Shown here in pieces: positions 7,110 through 13,900 of a stretch of DNA of 20,784 nucleotides; position 1 is the stretch's first letter, and each line of letters opens with the position of its first letter. Under the pieces are notes generated by a model that was given only the letters and a program-made list of their open reading frames with translations, did not search any database and had not been told where the DNA came from. The DNA is from Candidatus Aenigmarchaeota archaeon CG_4_9_14_3_um_filter_37_18 (GTDB taxonomy: Archaea > Aenigmatarchaeota > Aenigmatarchaeia > CG10238-14): NCBI GenBank assembly GCA_002789635.1, contig PFTQ01000052.1, positions 1-20,784 of the forward strand. Reading direction: 5' to 3'. A program made the position numbers and the translations under genes.

Positions 7110-8312
7110 CTAATCGTTACTTTAACATCGTCGAATAGAATCGAATAACTGCTATCTTGTTGATAATTAGCTAAAAACATGACTCTCACATATTTTGTCC
7201 CATATCTGAACTTGCTATATGTTGCATCTCCGCCATACTTCCAGCCGCTTACACTGCCTTGGTATTCTGTCCAAGTATTAGGAACTTGAACACTTGCTGC
7301 TGCAACATAATTATATCCAGAACCAGCGTACATGTTCGCAACAGGAGTTCCTGCTGGGATCATTGGACCAGACCATTGAATTGTCTGAACACATTGCCAA
7401 GAACCCCCCACATATTCAGTTTTACATAGAGTAATAGTATTCCCACTCAAAGTGTTATAATACGCAGTATTTCTTGTATAAGTATAAGCTGGACAAGAGG
7501 GATCACAATGAGTTCTAGAATCTAAGTCCCAAAAGCCAATTATTTTCTGATAGTATATAGTTGATGATGGCTTCCAATTAGCTGGGTTATTCAATTTTAC
7601 AGTAGTATCACCTGGTTTTAAATCTACAGCAAGAGTTGTCTTAGTATTTTCAAAATATTGAACATAGTAATGCTGAATGAAGTTATAATCCTTGTCATAC
7701 TCCATAAATCCAGCATACAGCCTGCTAAGACCTCCAGCGCCAACGCTTTTTGCATAAAGGTCTAAATTTACAGTTGTTGTATTGTCTTGATAAGGAATAA
7801 AAGATGAAGTATAGACTGTCGCACCGCCAGTTCTTTGACCTGAATATAGACCATTATGTTTATCAGAAGAAGTGACACCAGTGAGGCTAACCCAATTATT
7901 GGAAGTTCCCTGCTCAAAATCCCCGTTATTAACAAAATTACTGACAGAAAAAGGCTCAACATCTATGATTCTTTTAATGCTGTTTGATGGGCTGACAACC
8001 ATTATTTCCAGATTAGGCCCGAAATCAGATGGAAGGAATTTCAAGGTAGCGCTCTGGTGCGGCTGAATCGACTGAGGATTAAGAACAGTTGCTTCTTTTC
8101 CATTGACAAAGATTTTTATCTCTCCGGAATTGATTGCTTCTGTTCCATCATTGTTTACAACAACCGTGTTGCCGTCTGAATCCGCTATGCTGATTGGCTT
8201 AGCTGTCTTTCCTCCGATCATCCCTGAAAAGAAGACGTATGCCGTTCCCACTAATGCTATTGCTATCAGCACGAGAAGAATTGTTGCTATTATTCCTGAA
8301 TATTCCTTTCAT
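7106..8312 (-). CDS. type IV pilin-like protein with CBM-like domain; 5' end out of frame
   Basis: The reading frame is open from 8308 to 7106. It begins KEYSGIIATILLVLIAIALV, the charged-then-hydrophobic N-terminus of archaeal type IV pilins and related class III signal proteins. A jelly-roll-like region follows: NGDFEQGTSNNW near its start and ILFDDVKVTI at its end are typical of CBM4/9-like carbohydrate-binding domains. No start codon exists in this frame before the hydrophobic helix. An ATG at 8312, 26 nt after a TATA-like box, is out of frame by one base (ATGAAAGG), and the frame hits TGA at 8311-8309. Removing one A would give MKEYSG. A GTG start at 8272 would delete half the pilin helix. 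The likely role is an adhesive pilus or surface subunit; current functionality is doubtful. Confidence 0.75.
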
Positions 8313-8332
8313 ACAATCAATAATTGGATTTC

Positions 8333-8343
8333 AGTGTTTAAAA
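8333..8343 (-). promoter_or_regulatory. TATA-like box of the pilin-like gene
   Basis: On the minus strand, attttaaacac lies about 26 nt before ATG 8312. A leaderless mRNA would begin at that ATG, supporting it as the ancestral start despite the frame break. Confidence 0.45.
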
Positions 8344-8419
8344 TAATTATCCCCTGCCGAGTGTCAGGCTATCCAGTAAATTATAAGTTGAAGAAAACTT
8401 AAATTAAGTTTGATGCCAG

Positions 8420-9328
8420 ATGATAATCGGGTTTTTTACTGCGCTGCTATTAATATTCGGCTTTTCCATGCTTGCCTACTGCTATTGCAATAAGCTATGG
8501 GATGGCATATTCGTTCTGTTGATCTTATTATCGTTTCTGTTTATAATAAGGCAGGAATGGATCGCATCCGCCCTGTCAATCAGCCTTTTGTTGTACTCTT
8601 TATTATTTGCCAAGAGGACATCCTACACACAACTAGCCACTTTCTCGATGGTTGGCTCGATTGCTTTTGCCTTCTTCCTTCTTAACTTCTTCTTAAACAA
8701 CCAGCTATCTCACCCAGTGGCTATGATTATTTTTACGCTATTATTGATGTGTTATCTGACCATTCAAGGCATATTTGAGGATGACCTCGAAAAATACCTT
8801 ATTATCTCCAGCTTCATTCAAACTCTATTTGTCTTGTTGGATCTAACAGTTGCAAGCCACAGAGGCGGGAGCATAATAGCGCTCGGGACAATACAGATAT
8901 TCAACTACACCTTCGCGGGAATATTGCTCTTTCTGGCTCTGGGAATATTATCAAAAGACAACAGGAGAATAAAAATCACCCAGCTTCGCGGCTCAAATTA
9001 CAGGAATCCATTGATAGCAGCATGCGCAATTGTGGCTGCTCTATCGTTGGCAGGCATCCCTGGATTGAATATGTTTGTGAGCGAGTGGCTGCTGTTCCAG
9101 AAAGCCTTTTTGATTTCGCCTGTTATCACAATATTCGGAATATTTTTAGCGCTGCTGCTGTTTATCATGTACTTCAAATTAGTCTACGTCTTGTCTGTAA
9201 GCGAAAGCAAGATCAAAGAGAGGAGCCCATTGCTATTGAATGTCATCAGTGTTTTGTTGATGGTTATATGCATAGTGTTAGGCTTATTGCCTAATCTTCA
9301 GTACTTTATACTTGGGTTGGTGGGATAG
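8420..9328 (+). CDS. mbhH: shortened antiporter-like subunit of the group 4 hydrogenase (MbhH/NuoN-like)
   Basis: This 302-residue polytopic protein has about nine or ten membrane spans. Residues 115-300 follow the C-terminal half of the NuoL/M/N-MrpD family. EDDLEKYLIISSFIQ (120-134) corresponds to the family motif DxKrllAySSi, and LSLAGIPGLNMFVSEWLLF (208-226) to the late GiP...F motif. Full-length members have about 480-500 residues and 14 spans. The first half, with the proton-channel Glu and Lys segments, is mostly missing. At the usual nHalfKalLF position this protein has NYTFAGILLF, so the His and Lys are absent. E222 remains. It is the first gene of the mbhHIJKLMN-like operon, so it probably is the ion-pump module, in reduced form. 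Confidence 0.82.
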   Translation: MIIGFFTALLLIFGFSMLAYCYCNKLWDGIFVLLILLSFLFIIRQEWIASALSISLLLYSLLFAKRTSYTQLATFSMVGSIAFAFFLLNFFLNNQLSHPVAMIIFTLLLMCYLTIQGIFEDDLEKYLIISSFIQTLFVLLDLTVASHRGGSIIALGTIQIFNYTFAGILLFLALGILSKDNRRIKITQLRGSNYRNPLIAACAIVAALSLAGIPGLNMFVSEWLLFQKAFLISPVITIFGIFLALLLFIMYFKLVYVLSVSESKIKERSPLLLNVISVLLMVICIVLGLLPNLQYFILGLVG

Positions 9329-9475
9329 ATGAGGAAGAAAAGGACAACATATATTGGCGGGGAAGACTACAAACAGTCAGAGCTTATGCCAAAGGATTTC
9401 GACATGTTCTTCAGCAAAAGGCTGTTGTATTTAGTGCTGGCAATATTGCTTTTATTGGTGGTGGTGTTGATTTGA
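9329..9475 (+). CDS. 48-residue single-span membrane subunit in the MbhI position
   Basis: A small ORF lies between the antiporter-like and small-subunit genes. Its ATG directly follows the previous TAG, and its TGA overlaps the TTG start of the next gene. It encodes a basic, hydrophilic N-terminus (MRKKRTTYIGGEDYKQSELM) and one hydrophobic helix (about 31-48). In the Pyrococcus-type mbh operon the short subunit MbhI sits here. The sequence is too short to prove homology, but position and tight coupling argue strongly that it is translated and part of the complex. Confidence 0.7.
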   Translation: MRKKRTTYIGGEDYKQSELMPKDFDMFFSKRLLYLVLAILLLLVVVLI

Positions 9476-9891
9476 TAAGGAAGTCTCCGTGGATATCTAT
9501 TGTGAATACTGGGGGCTGCAATGGCTGCGCAATAGAGTGCCTGCCGCTAATCACTCCAAAATATGATGTTGAAAGGTTTGGTGTTATTTTAAAGCCAAGC
9601 ACAAGGCATGCTGATTTGCTTCTGGTAACAGGCCCGACAAACGAAAAAACCAAGCATATACTAGAAAGAATTTATGATCAAGTCCCAAAAGATAAAAAGG
9701 TCATAGCTATAGGCAATTGTGCGATAACTGGATGCATCTTCAAAAAAAGCTACAATGTAAAACAAACAGTCGACGAAGTTGTGCCTGTAGATATGTATAT
9801 CCCTGGATGCCCTCCAAGGCCTGAAGCTATAATTCACGGCATAGTAAAATTATTAGGTGAGATGGATAAAAATAAAAAAACTAAAGGTTGA
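9472..9891 (+). CDS. mbhJ: group 4 [NiFe] hydrogenase small subunit (MbhJ/EchC/NuoB-like)
   Basis: This 139-residue electron-transfer subunit carries the proximal [4Fe-4S] cluster. The ligands are C16 and C19 (GGCNGC), C83 (GNCAITGC) and C113 (PGCPPRPEAI). It is short and has no Tat signal or distal-cluster domain, as expected of membrane-bound, cytoplasm-facing group 4 enzymes. It passes electrons from the ferredoxin-like subunit to the Ni-Fe site in the large subunit. TTG at 9472 overlaps the preceding stop (ttga), and its 3' end overlaps the next gene by about 35 nt, so translation is probably coupled. Confidence 0.93.
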   Translation: MIRKSPWISIVNTGGCNGCAIECLPLITPKYDVERFGVILKPSTRHADLLLVTGPTNEKTKHILERIYDQVPKDKKVIAIGNCAITGCIFKKSYNVKQTVDEVVPVDMYIPGCPPRPEAIIHGIVKLLGEMDKNKKTKG

Positions 9892-10219
9892 AAATCTTAA
9901 AAAAGAAATCGAGAAAAGAAAAAATAGAAGATTGATAGCTATAGCTGGGGTTGATGAAGGAAAAAACCTTTCAGTCTATTATCATTTTGACGGGAAGGAT
10001 GATGTGGAGGCTTTGAAGTTCACCCTATCAAAAAACAACCCAAGAATGCCAACAATAGTTTTTCAGTTCCCATCCGCAGAATTATATGAGAGAGAGACCC
10101 ATGACTTTTTTGGAATAGAATTTGAAGGGAACCCGCATCTGCACGAAAAATTATTTTTGCCTGATGACTTCAAAGGCAGGCCGCCATTGCTGAAAAAGGA
10201 GGGGCATGAGCATGCATGA
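9857..10219 (+). CDS. mbhK: NuoC-like hydrogenase subunit (MbhK/EchD-like)
   Basis: This 120-residue protein corresponds to the NADH dehydrogenase 30 kDa (NuoC) family. The diagnostic segment is SAELYERETHDFFGIEFEGNPHLHEKLFLPDD (about 75-106), matching the family pattern of an ERE-x-x-D-x-F/Y-G-I core followed by a leucine- and proline-rich end. It is a structural partner of the large subunit at the peripheral arm. GTG at 9857 is the only start that keeps the N-terminal strand. It overlaps mbhJ at one end and mbhL at the other. Confidence 0.88.
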   Translation: MRWIKIKKLKVENLKKEIEKRKNRRLIAIAGVDEGKNLSVYYHFDGKDDVEALKFTLSKNNPRMPTIVFQFPSAELYERETHDFFGIEFEGNPHLHEKLFLPDDFKGRPPLLKKEGHEHA

Positions 10220-11369
10220 CTTTTCACTTCCAATAGGGCCGATAAACCCTTCAATGAAAGAGCCGACTTGCATAAAATTGGATCTAGACGGAAATATAAT
10301 AAGGCATGCCAAACTTCAGATGGGCTACACACATAAAGGAATAGAGCAATTGCTGGAAGGAAAAAAAATAGAGCAAGCATTATACATTGCCCAAAGGATT
10401 TGCGGTATTTGCTCTTTTTGCCACAGCAACGGATTCAACCATACAATAGAAAAGATGCTGAATTATGAAGCTCCAAAAAGGGTTAAGTTCATCCGCACAT
10501 TAGTAACAGAACTCGAAAGGATTCAGTCGCATATGCTCTGGACAGGATTTATGTTCCATGAATTCGGCTTCGAAACAATGTTCCAATATTTATTAAGGGA
10601 CAGGGAGTGCATTCTTGATATATTTGAAAGGGTGACTGGCGGAAGAGTGCATCATGCAATCAACAAGCCAAAAACAGTAAGGTATGATTTGCGGGAGCAG
10701 GATGTCAGGTTTATCCTCGAGAAAATGAAAACAATCGAAGAGCAGATTAACCGGTATTTGGATATTGTAAAGAAAGATAAACTCACCAAGGAAAGATTGA
10801 TGGGCGTTGGTGTAATCACAAAACAGACGGCTAGAAGATATTGTTTGGTTGGGCCTACTGCCAGAGCTTCTGGATTTAATAATGACATACGAAGAAGCCA
10901 TCCCTATGACGCTTATCCATATCTGGATTTTGATGTAATTATGAGCAAGCAGGGGGATGCTTATGCAAGAATGATTGTCAGGTTAATGGAAGCGATTGAA
11001 TCAGTCAAAATCATCAGGCAGCTTATGAAAGATCTGCCGAAAGAAGAAATCCCCAAGCCGCAGATAGTGTTTATTGAAGAAGGAGTAGCAACATCGCAGG
11101 TAGAAGCGCCAAGGGGAGAAAATTTCTATTTTACAATTATTAAAAATAACAAAGTAGACAGGATAAAAATCAGAACCCCGACATTTGCAACAATAAATGT
11201 ATTGCCTGCTCTTCTTGAGAACAAGCCTATCGGGGATGTTCCTGTAGTTCTGCATTCGCTTGACCCTTGTTTTTCCTGCATGGAAAGAGTGATTGTTGTT
11301 AAAAACGATAAAAGAGAGGTGTTGGATGAGCATGGATTTATCCACAAATATTGCGATCAAAGCCATTGA
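10206..11369 (+). CDS. mbhL: group 4 [NiFe] hydrogenase catalytic large subunit (MbhL/EchE-like)
   Basis: This 387-residue NuoD-like subunit retains both Ni-Fe binding motifs: RICGIC (C66, C69) and DPCFSC (C355, C358). The conserved HKGIE segment is at 43-47. It is therefore a true hydrogenase, not a hydrogenase-derived complex I subunit. The residues after R361 (26, VIVVKNDKR...) form a C-terminal extension of the kind removed by an M52 protease after nickel insertion, and such a protease is encoded at 15723-16190. Two starts are possible: ATG 10206, only 1-3 nt after the aggagggg sequence, or ATG 10212, at more usual spacing. It acts at the cytoplasmic membrane face, reducing protons or oxidising H2. 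Confidence 0.95.
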   Translation: MSMHDFSLPIGPINPSMKEPTCIKLDLDGNIIRHAKLQMGYTHKGIEQLLEGKKIEQALYIAQRICGICSFCHSNGFNHTIEKMLNYEAPKRVKFIRTLVTELERIQSHMLWTGFMFHEFGFETMFQYLLRDRECILDIFERVTGGRVHHAINKPKTVRYDLREQDVRFILEKMKTIEEQINRYLDIVKKDKLTKERLMGVGVITKQTARRYCLVGPTARASGFNNDIRRSHPYDAYPYLDFDVIMSKQGDAYARMIVRLMEAIESVKIIRQLMKDLPKEEIPKPQIVFIEEGVATSQVEAPRGENFYFTIIKNNKVDRIKIRTPTFATINVLPALLENKPIGDVPVVLHSLDPCFSCMERVIVVKNDKREVLDEHGFIHKYCDQSH

Positions 11370-12204
11370 GATGATATTAGTATTGCCTGTAGCCATGGTA
11401 TTGGATGGAATATTCAGAAAGCTGCTTGCGAAGATGCAAAACAGGGTAGGCCCTCCGATCATTCAGCCGTTTTATGATGTAATTAAACTGTTTCAGAAAG
11501 GAAAAAGCGATTCTAAAGGCAACCAAAACATTTTTTTCAAGCTGGTGCCATTGTTATACTTCATCTCAACATATGGACTGTTCCTTTTTGTTTTAGGGAT
11601 AATCCATTTCCCTTTTGACTTCATCCTATTCATCTACATAATCATTCTCAGCAGCGCGATGTATATCCTTCTTGGTCTAGTGTCTAATTCCCCTTTTGGG
11701 GCGATGGGGTCTATGAGAGATATGCTGCTTATGGTTTCTTACGAGATTGTTTTGACGATCTGCATATTCAGCTTTGTTGTTTATTCGCATGCATTATCAT
11801 TGAACCAAGTGACAGGAAGCTGGCTGTTCCTTAGGCTGCCTTTGGCAAGCCTTTGCATGTTTGTTGTCGCTTTAGTTGAAACGAGAATTACTCCATTTGA
11901 TACAGCAGAAGCCGAGCCAGAGATAATGGGAAGTGTGGAGTCTGAATACAGCGGAAGAGGTCTTGCTTTCATAGAAATGTCAAAATACATGAGGCTATTG
12001 TTCTTTATAGTTATGCTGACTAGGCTTTTGTTCAACCCTTCTGGATCAGTGCTTTTCATCCTTTCATTTATTTTGGTTTCATTTATTTTGGTTTTCAGCG
12101 AAGCGACTACAGCCAGATATAGGACAGACCAGACATTCAGGCTGTTGATCATGGTTTTGATTATCTCTGTAATAGAGTTTATTAGATTATATTTGGTGGT
12201 GTAG
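11326..12204 (+). CDS. mbhM: NuoH-like membrane subunit (MbhM/EchB-like)
   Basis: This 292-residue polytopic protein with about eight membrane spans is the quinone-site/ion-channel homologue of NuoH. Diagnostic segments are QNRVGPPIIQPFYDVIKLFQK near the N-terminus and the loop TPFDTAEAEPEIMG...EYSG in the second half. It anchors the peripheral arm to the membrane module and is thought to link redox change to ion flow. ATG 11326 follows an agaggtg ribosome site; the frame is open further upstream inside mbhL, but those residues are not family-like. It overlaps mbhL by 44 nt and ends 3 nt before mbhN. Confidence 0.93.
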   Translation: MSMDLSTNIAIKAIEMILVLPVAMVLDGIFRKLLAKMQNRVGPPIIQPFYDVIKLFQKGKSDSKGNQNIFFKLVPLLYFISTYGLFLFVLGIIHFPFDFILFIYIIILSSAMYILLGLVSNSPFGAMGSMRDMLLMVSYEIVLTICIFSFVVYSHALSLNQVTGSWLFLRLPLASLCMFVVALVETRITPFDTAEAEPEIMGSVESEYSGRGLAFIEMSKYMRLLFFIVMLTRLLFNPSGSVLFILSFILVSFILVFSEATTARYRTDQTFRLLIMVLIISVIEFIRLYLVV

Positions 12205-12207
12205 TAA

Positions 12208-12582
12208 ATGGGGTTAAAAAAAGAAGTCTTCAAGAATCTGTTTGAGGAGGCATCAACCAAAAAATACCCCTTTCAAAAGATCAAGCCTTATGAGAGATTT
12301 AGGGGAAAGATAACTTTTAATAAATCTGAATGCGTCGGGTGCGGCTTGTGCAGAGCTTACTGCCCTGCTGAATGTATCAAACTGTCATGGAAAAAAAAGA
12401 AAATAATGGTGAAGGGAGTGGAACACCAAAAGATCATCCACCCGATAGATGAAATAAATATCGGCAAATGCATTCAATGCGGCTTGTGCATAGATGTCTG
12501 CCCTGTTAAATGCATATGGTTCACTCATGAGTTTGAGCTTGCTGACAAAGATAAAGAAAAGTTGATTAGTGAGACGGTATGA
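12208..12582 (+). CDS. mbhN: 2[4Fe-4S] ferredoxin-like subunit (MbhN/EchF/NuoI-like)
   Basis: This 124-residue polyferredoxin subunit has two cluster motifs, CVGCGLCRAYCP (42-53) and CIQCGLCIDVCP (88-99). It takes electrons from soluble ferredoxin and passes them to MbhJ. It is the last gene of the hydrogenase operon. Its stop overlaps the start of a PIN-domain gene (atga). The final 23 codons, from IWFTHEFELA to the stop, have a diverged second copy at 13210-13278, beyond the PIN gene. This suggests that the present 3' end or its duplicate came from an insertion event. Confidence 0.93.
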   Translation: MGLKKEVFKNLFEEASTKKYPFQKIKPYERFRGKITFNKSECVGCGLCRAYCPAECIKLSWKKKKIMVKGVEHQKIIHPIDEINIGKCIQCGLCIDVCPVKCIWFTHEFELADKDKEKLISETV

Positions 12583-13061
12583 GCACTAGAACGAATAAAA
12601 GAGGAAAAAAGAGAATAAAAGAAATGCATTTTATTGATACATGTGTTTTTCTTGAATCTTTAATAAAAAAGAAAAGTTATCAAAAGGCTGATTGTGAGCG
12701 GTACCTCACTAGGATAAATAAAATCTATAGAGGTGTCATTTCCATCCCAGTTTTGGGTGAATACATGGAAACTGCGTTGGAAAAGGAATACACAGATTCT
12801 CTAGATGTATTCGAGTTTTTATTTGAATTTGTTAAAACTGCTAAAGTTAGAATTATCTCTGTAAAAAGTTCTACACTCGAAATATTTCATGAAATTGAGA
12901 ATATAGATTCAAAAATAGAATTCATGGATGGCTTGCATTTGGCATGTGCAATAGAAAATAATATCAAGACATTCGTTACTATTGATCATGATCTATTAGG
13001 AAACCAAAAAATAGAGGAAGAATTTAAAATAAAAATAAGACATCCTAAAGAACTTTTTTAA
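12579..13061 (+). CDS. PIN-domain protein (VapC-like nuclease)
   Basis: This 160-residue protein has the acidic residues of a PIN nuclease: D20 in FIDTCVF, E61 in LGEYMET, D117 in FMDGLHLACA and D136 in VTIDHDL. PIN domains cleave RNA with bound Mg/Mn and often act as VapC toxins. The first ATG (12579) overlaps the mbhN stop and adds a basic 15-residue leader (STRTNKRGKKRIKE). The ATG at 12624 gives the usual MHFIDTC start, so the true start is uncertain. No antitoxin lies upstream in the standard order; a small convergent ORF at 13045-13152 is the only nearby candidate. The gene sits inside the material between the two copies of the mbhN tail. Confidence 0.82.
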   Translation: MSTRTNKRGKKRIKEMHFIDTCVFLESLIKKKSYQKADCERYLTRINKIYRGVISIPVLGEYMETALEKEYTDSLDVFEFLFEFVKTAKVRIISVKSSTLEIFHEIENIDSKIEFMDGLHLACAIENNIKTFVTIDHDLLGNQKIEEEFKIKIRHPKELF

Positions 13062-13152
13062 CGTCATCTTCTGTAATTATACCTTTTTCCTGGATACGCC
13101 TAATCAAAGCATCTAACTTTGGGTTGATGAACATCTCTTCCTTTTTCTTCAT
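13045..13152 (-). CDS. 35-residue convergent small protein, possible antitoxin-like
   Basis: The ORF encodes a charged, helical peptide that begins MKKKEEMFINPKLDALIRRI and ends GIITEDDVKKVL. It has an ATG start and normal codon use, and overlaps the 3' end of the PIN gene by 17 nt. A strong TATA box (atttatata, minus strand, about 13182-13192) lies about 32 nt upstream, so a transcript would start a few nt before the ATG. That is good support for a real gene. The composition resembles short antitoxin tails, but orientation and length are unusual and no family was recognised. Confidence 0.55.
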   Translation of the reverse strand: MKKKEEMFINPKLDALIRRIQEKGIITEDDVKKVL

Positions 13153-13181
13153 AACGATTCACTGTAATATCTATAGTAGAA

Positions 13182-13192
13182 AAGTATATAAA
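13182..13192. promoter_or_regulatory. strong bidirectional-looking TATA box
   Basis: gtatataaata on the plus strand reads tatttatatac on the minus strand, so both directions resemble the archaeal TATA consensus. On the minus strand it is well placed for the 35-residue ORF. On the plus strand it would drive only the mbhN-tail copy, which lacks a gene start. Confidence 0.5.
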
Positions 13193-13209
13193 TATCTATT
13201 AGGGGGAGG

Positions 13210-13278
13210 ATATGTTTCGCTCAGGAATTTGAACTGGCTAACAAGAATAAAGAAAAGTTAATTAACGAGACTGCGTAA
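13210..13278 (+). pseudogene. diverged duplicate of the mbhN 3' end
   Basis: This 69-nt stretch aligns without gaps to 12514-12582, the last 22 sense codons and stop of mbhN, with about 16 mismatches. It reads ICFAQEFELANKNKEKLI then NETA and stop, against IWFTHEFELADKDKEKLI then SETV and stop. Many differences are in third positions, showing that it evolved as coding sequence. It has no start codon or upstream gene body. It is therefore a gene-tail relic, left when the PIN segment was inserted, or carried in from a related genome. Confidence 0.85.
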
Positions 13279-13332
13279 TCCAATAAATTTAAATGCTTGG
13301 TTTTTATACTTATATCTGATAAAGTGAATATT

Positions 13333-13635
13333 ATGAAATTAAAAGTTTCTGTCGAAAAAGAAGGTAACAGAATTCAATTACCTGTAGTTATAGATAAGGA
13401 AGATAAATGGCTCGTTGCTAGGGTTCCTATGTTGGGCCTGGCAACACAGGGTAAAACATTAAAAGAAGTTAAAGAAAATATAGTCGATCTCCTTAATTTA
13501 TATTTTGAGAATCCACACACACCTAAGCCAGAGCTGCAAAGTTTAAGCAACATTGATGTTATATTGACTACAGTCACATTAGTTATCCCTGAAGGTGCTA
13601 TTAATGACCAAGCTCGTGCCGTTGCAACGACATAA
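13333..13635 (+). CDS. hicB: HicB-like antitoxin
   Basis: This 100-residue protein has the HicB partial RNase H-like fold: a strand pair around VVIDKEDKWLVARVPMLGLATQGKT, then the helix LKEVKENIVDLLNLYFEN. The family normally binds and masks the HicA toxin. The frame is open upstream, but ATG 13333 fits the domain start and a TATA-like region (ttttatacttatatc) about 25 nt upstream. Here the antitoxin gene comes first, the reverse of the classic hicAB order but common in hicBA loci. It overlaps hicA by about 32 nt. C-terminal to the HicB fold is a Thr/Val-rich segment with no helix-turn-helix motif. Confidence 0.8.
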   Translation: MKLKVSVEKEGNRIQLPVVIDKEDKWLVARVPMLGLATQGKTLKEVKENIVDLLNLYFENPHTPKPELQSLSNIDVILTTVTLVIPEGAINDQARAVATT

Positions 13636-13825
13636 AGTTATGAAAATTCTAAAAAATAACGGTTTTGGTATTACACGAGAAGGTGGAAGGCACACTGTGA
13701 TAGAAAGACAAGATAAAAATGGTATATGGTTGACAACTTTCGTCCCTCGGCATAATGAGATTTCTATTGGTGTTGTTCAAGAAATTATTAGGCAGACTGG
13801 AAAAGATAGGGAAGAATTCTATTAG
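13604..13825 (+). CDS. hicA: HicA-like mRNA interferase toxin
   Basis: This 73-residue protein shows the HicA double-stranded-RNA-binding-like fold: MTKLVPLQRHKVMKILKNNGF, then the strand with the active-site His, REGGRHTVIER, then FVPRHNEISIGVVQEIIRQTG. HicA toxins cleave mRNA and tmRNA using this His. ATG 13604 is preferred; an in-frame GTG at 13595 adds three residues. Overlap with hicB indicates translational coupling. The pair lies directly after the mbhN-tail relic, so this spot has collected at least two toxin-type genes. Confidence 0.85.
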   Translation: MTKLVPLQRHKVMKILKNNGFGITREGGRHTVIERQDKNGIWLTTFVPRHNEISIGVVQEIIRQTGKDREEFY

Positions 13826-13900
13826 AACTATTTAATCATAGAATTGAATATCAAGAAAAAAACTTAATTAACAGCAATACAAATTATTCTTTGTGATTTA

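Noticed and set aside
8297..8312. Programmed ribosomal frameshift at the pilin start
   Set aside because: A shift directly after the initiator codon has no slippery heptamer or downstream structure; a simple indel or assembly error is far more likely.
10206..11369. Hydrogenase-derived complex without Ni-Fe site (Mbs/Fpo-type)
   Set aside because: Both CxxC motifs, RICGIC and DPCFSC, are intact, so this is a true [NiFe] hydrogenase large subunit.
11001..11462. Minus-strand open frame of 153 codons across mbhL/mbhM
   Set aside because: It is a shadow of two conserved hydrogenase genes, with no start context or recognisable protein features.
11781..12260. Minus-strand open frame of 159 codons across mbhM/mbhN
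   Set aside because: It is antisense to conserved NuoH-like and ferredoxin-like genes; its composition is a by-product of their codons.
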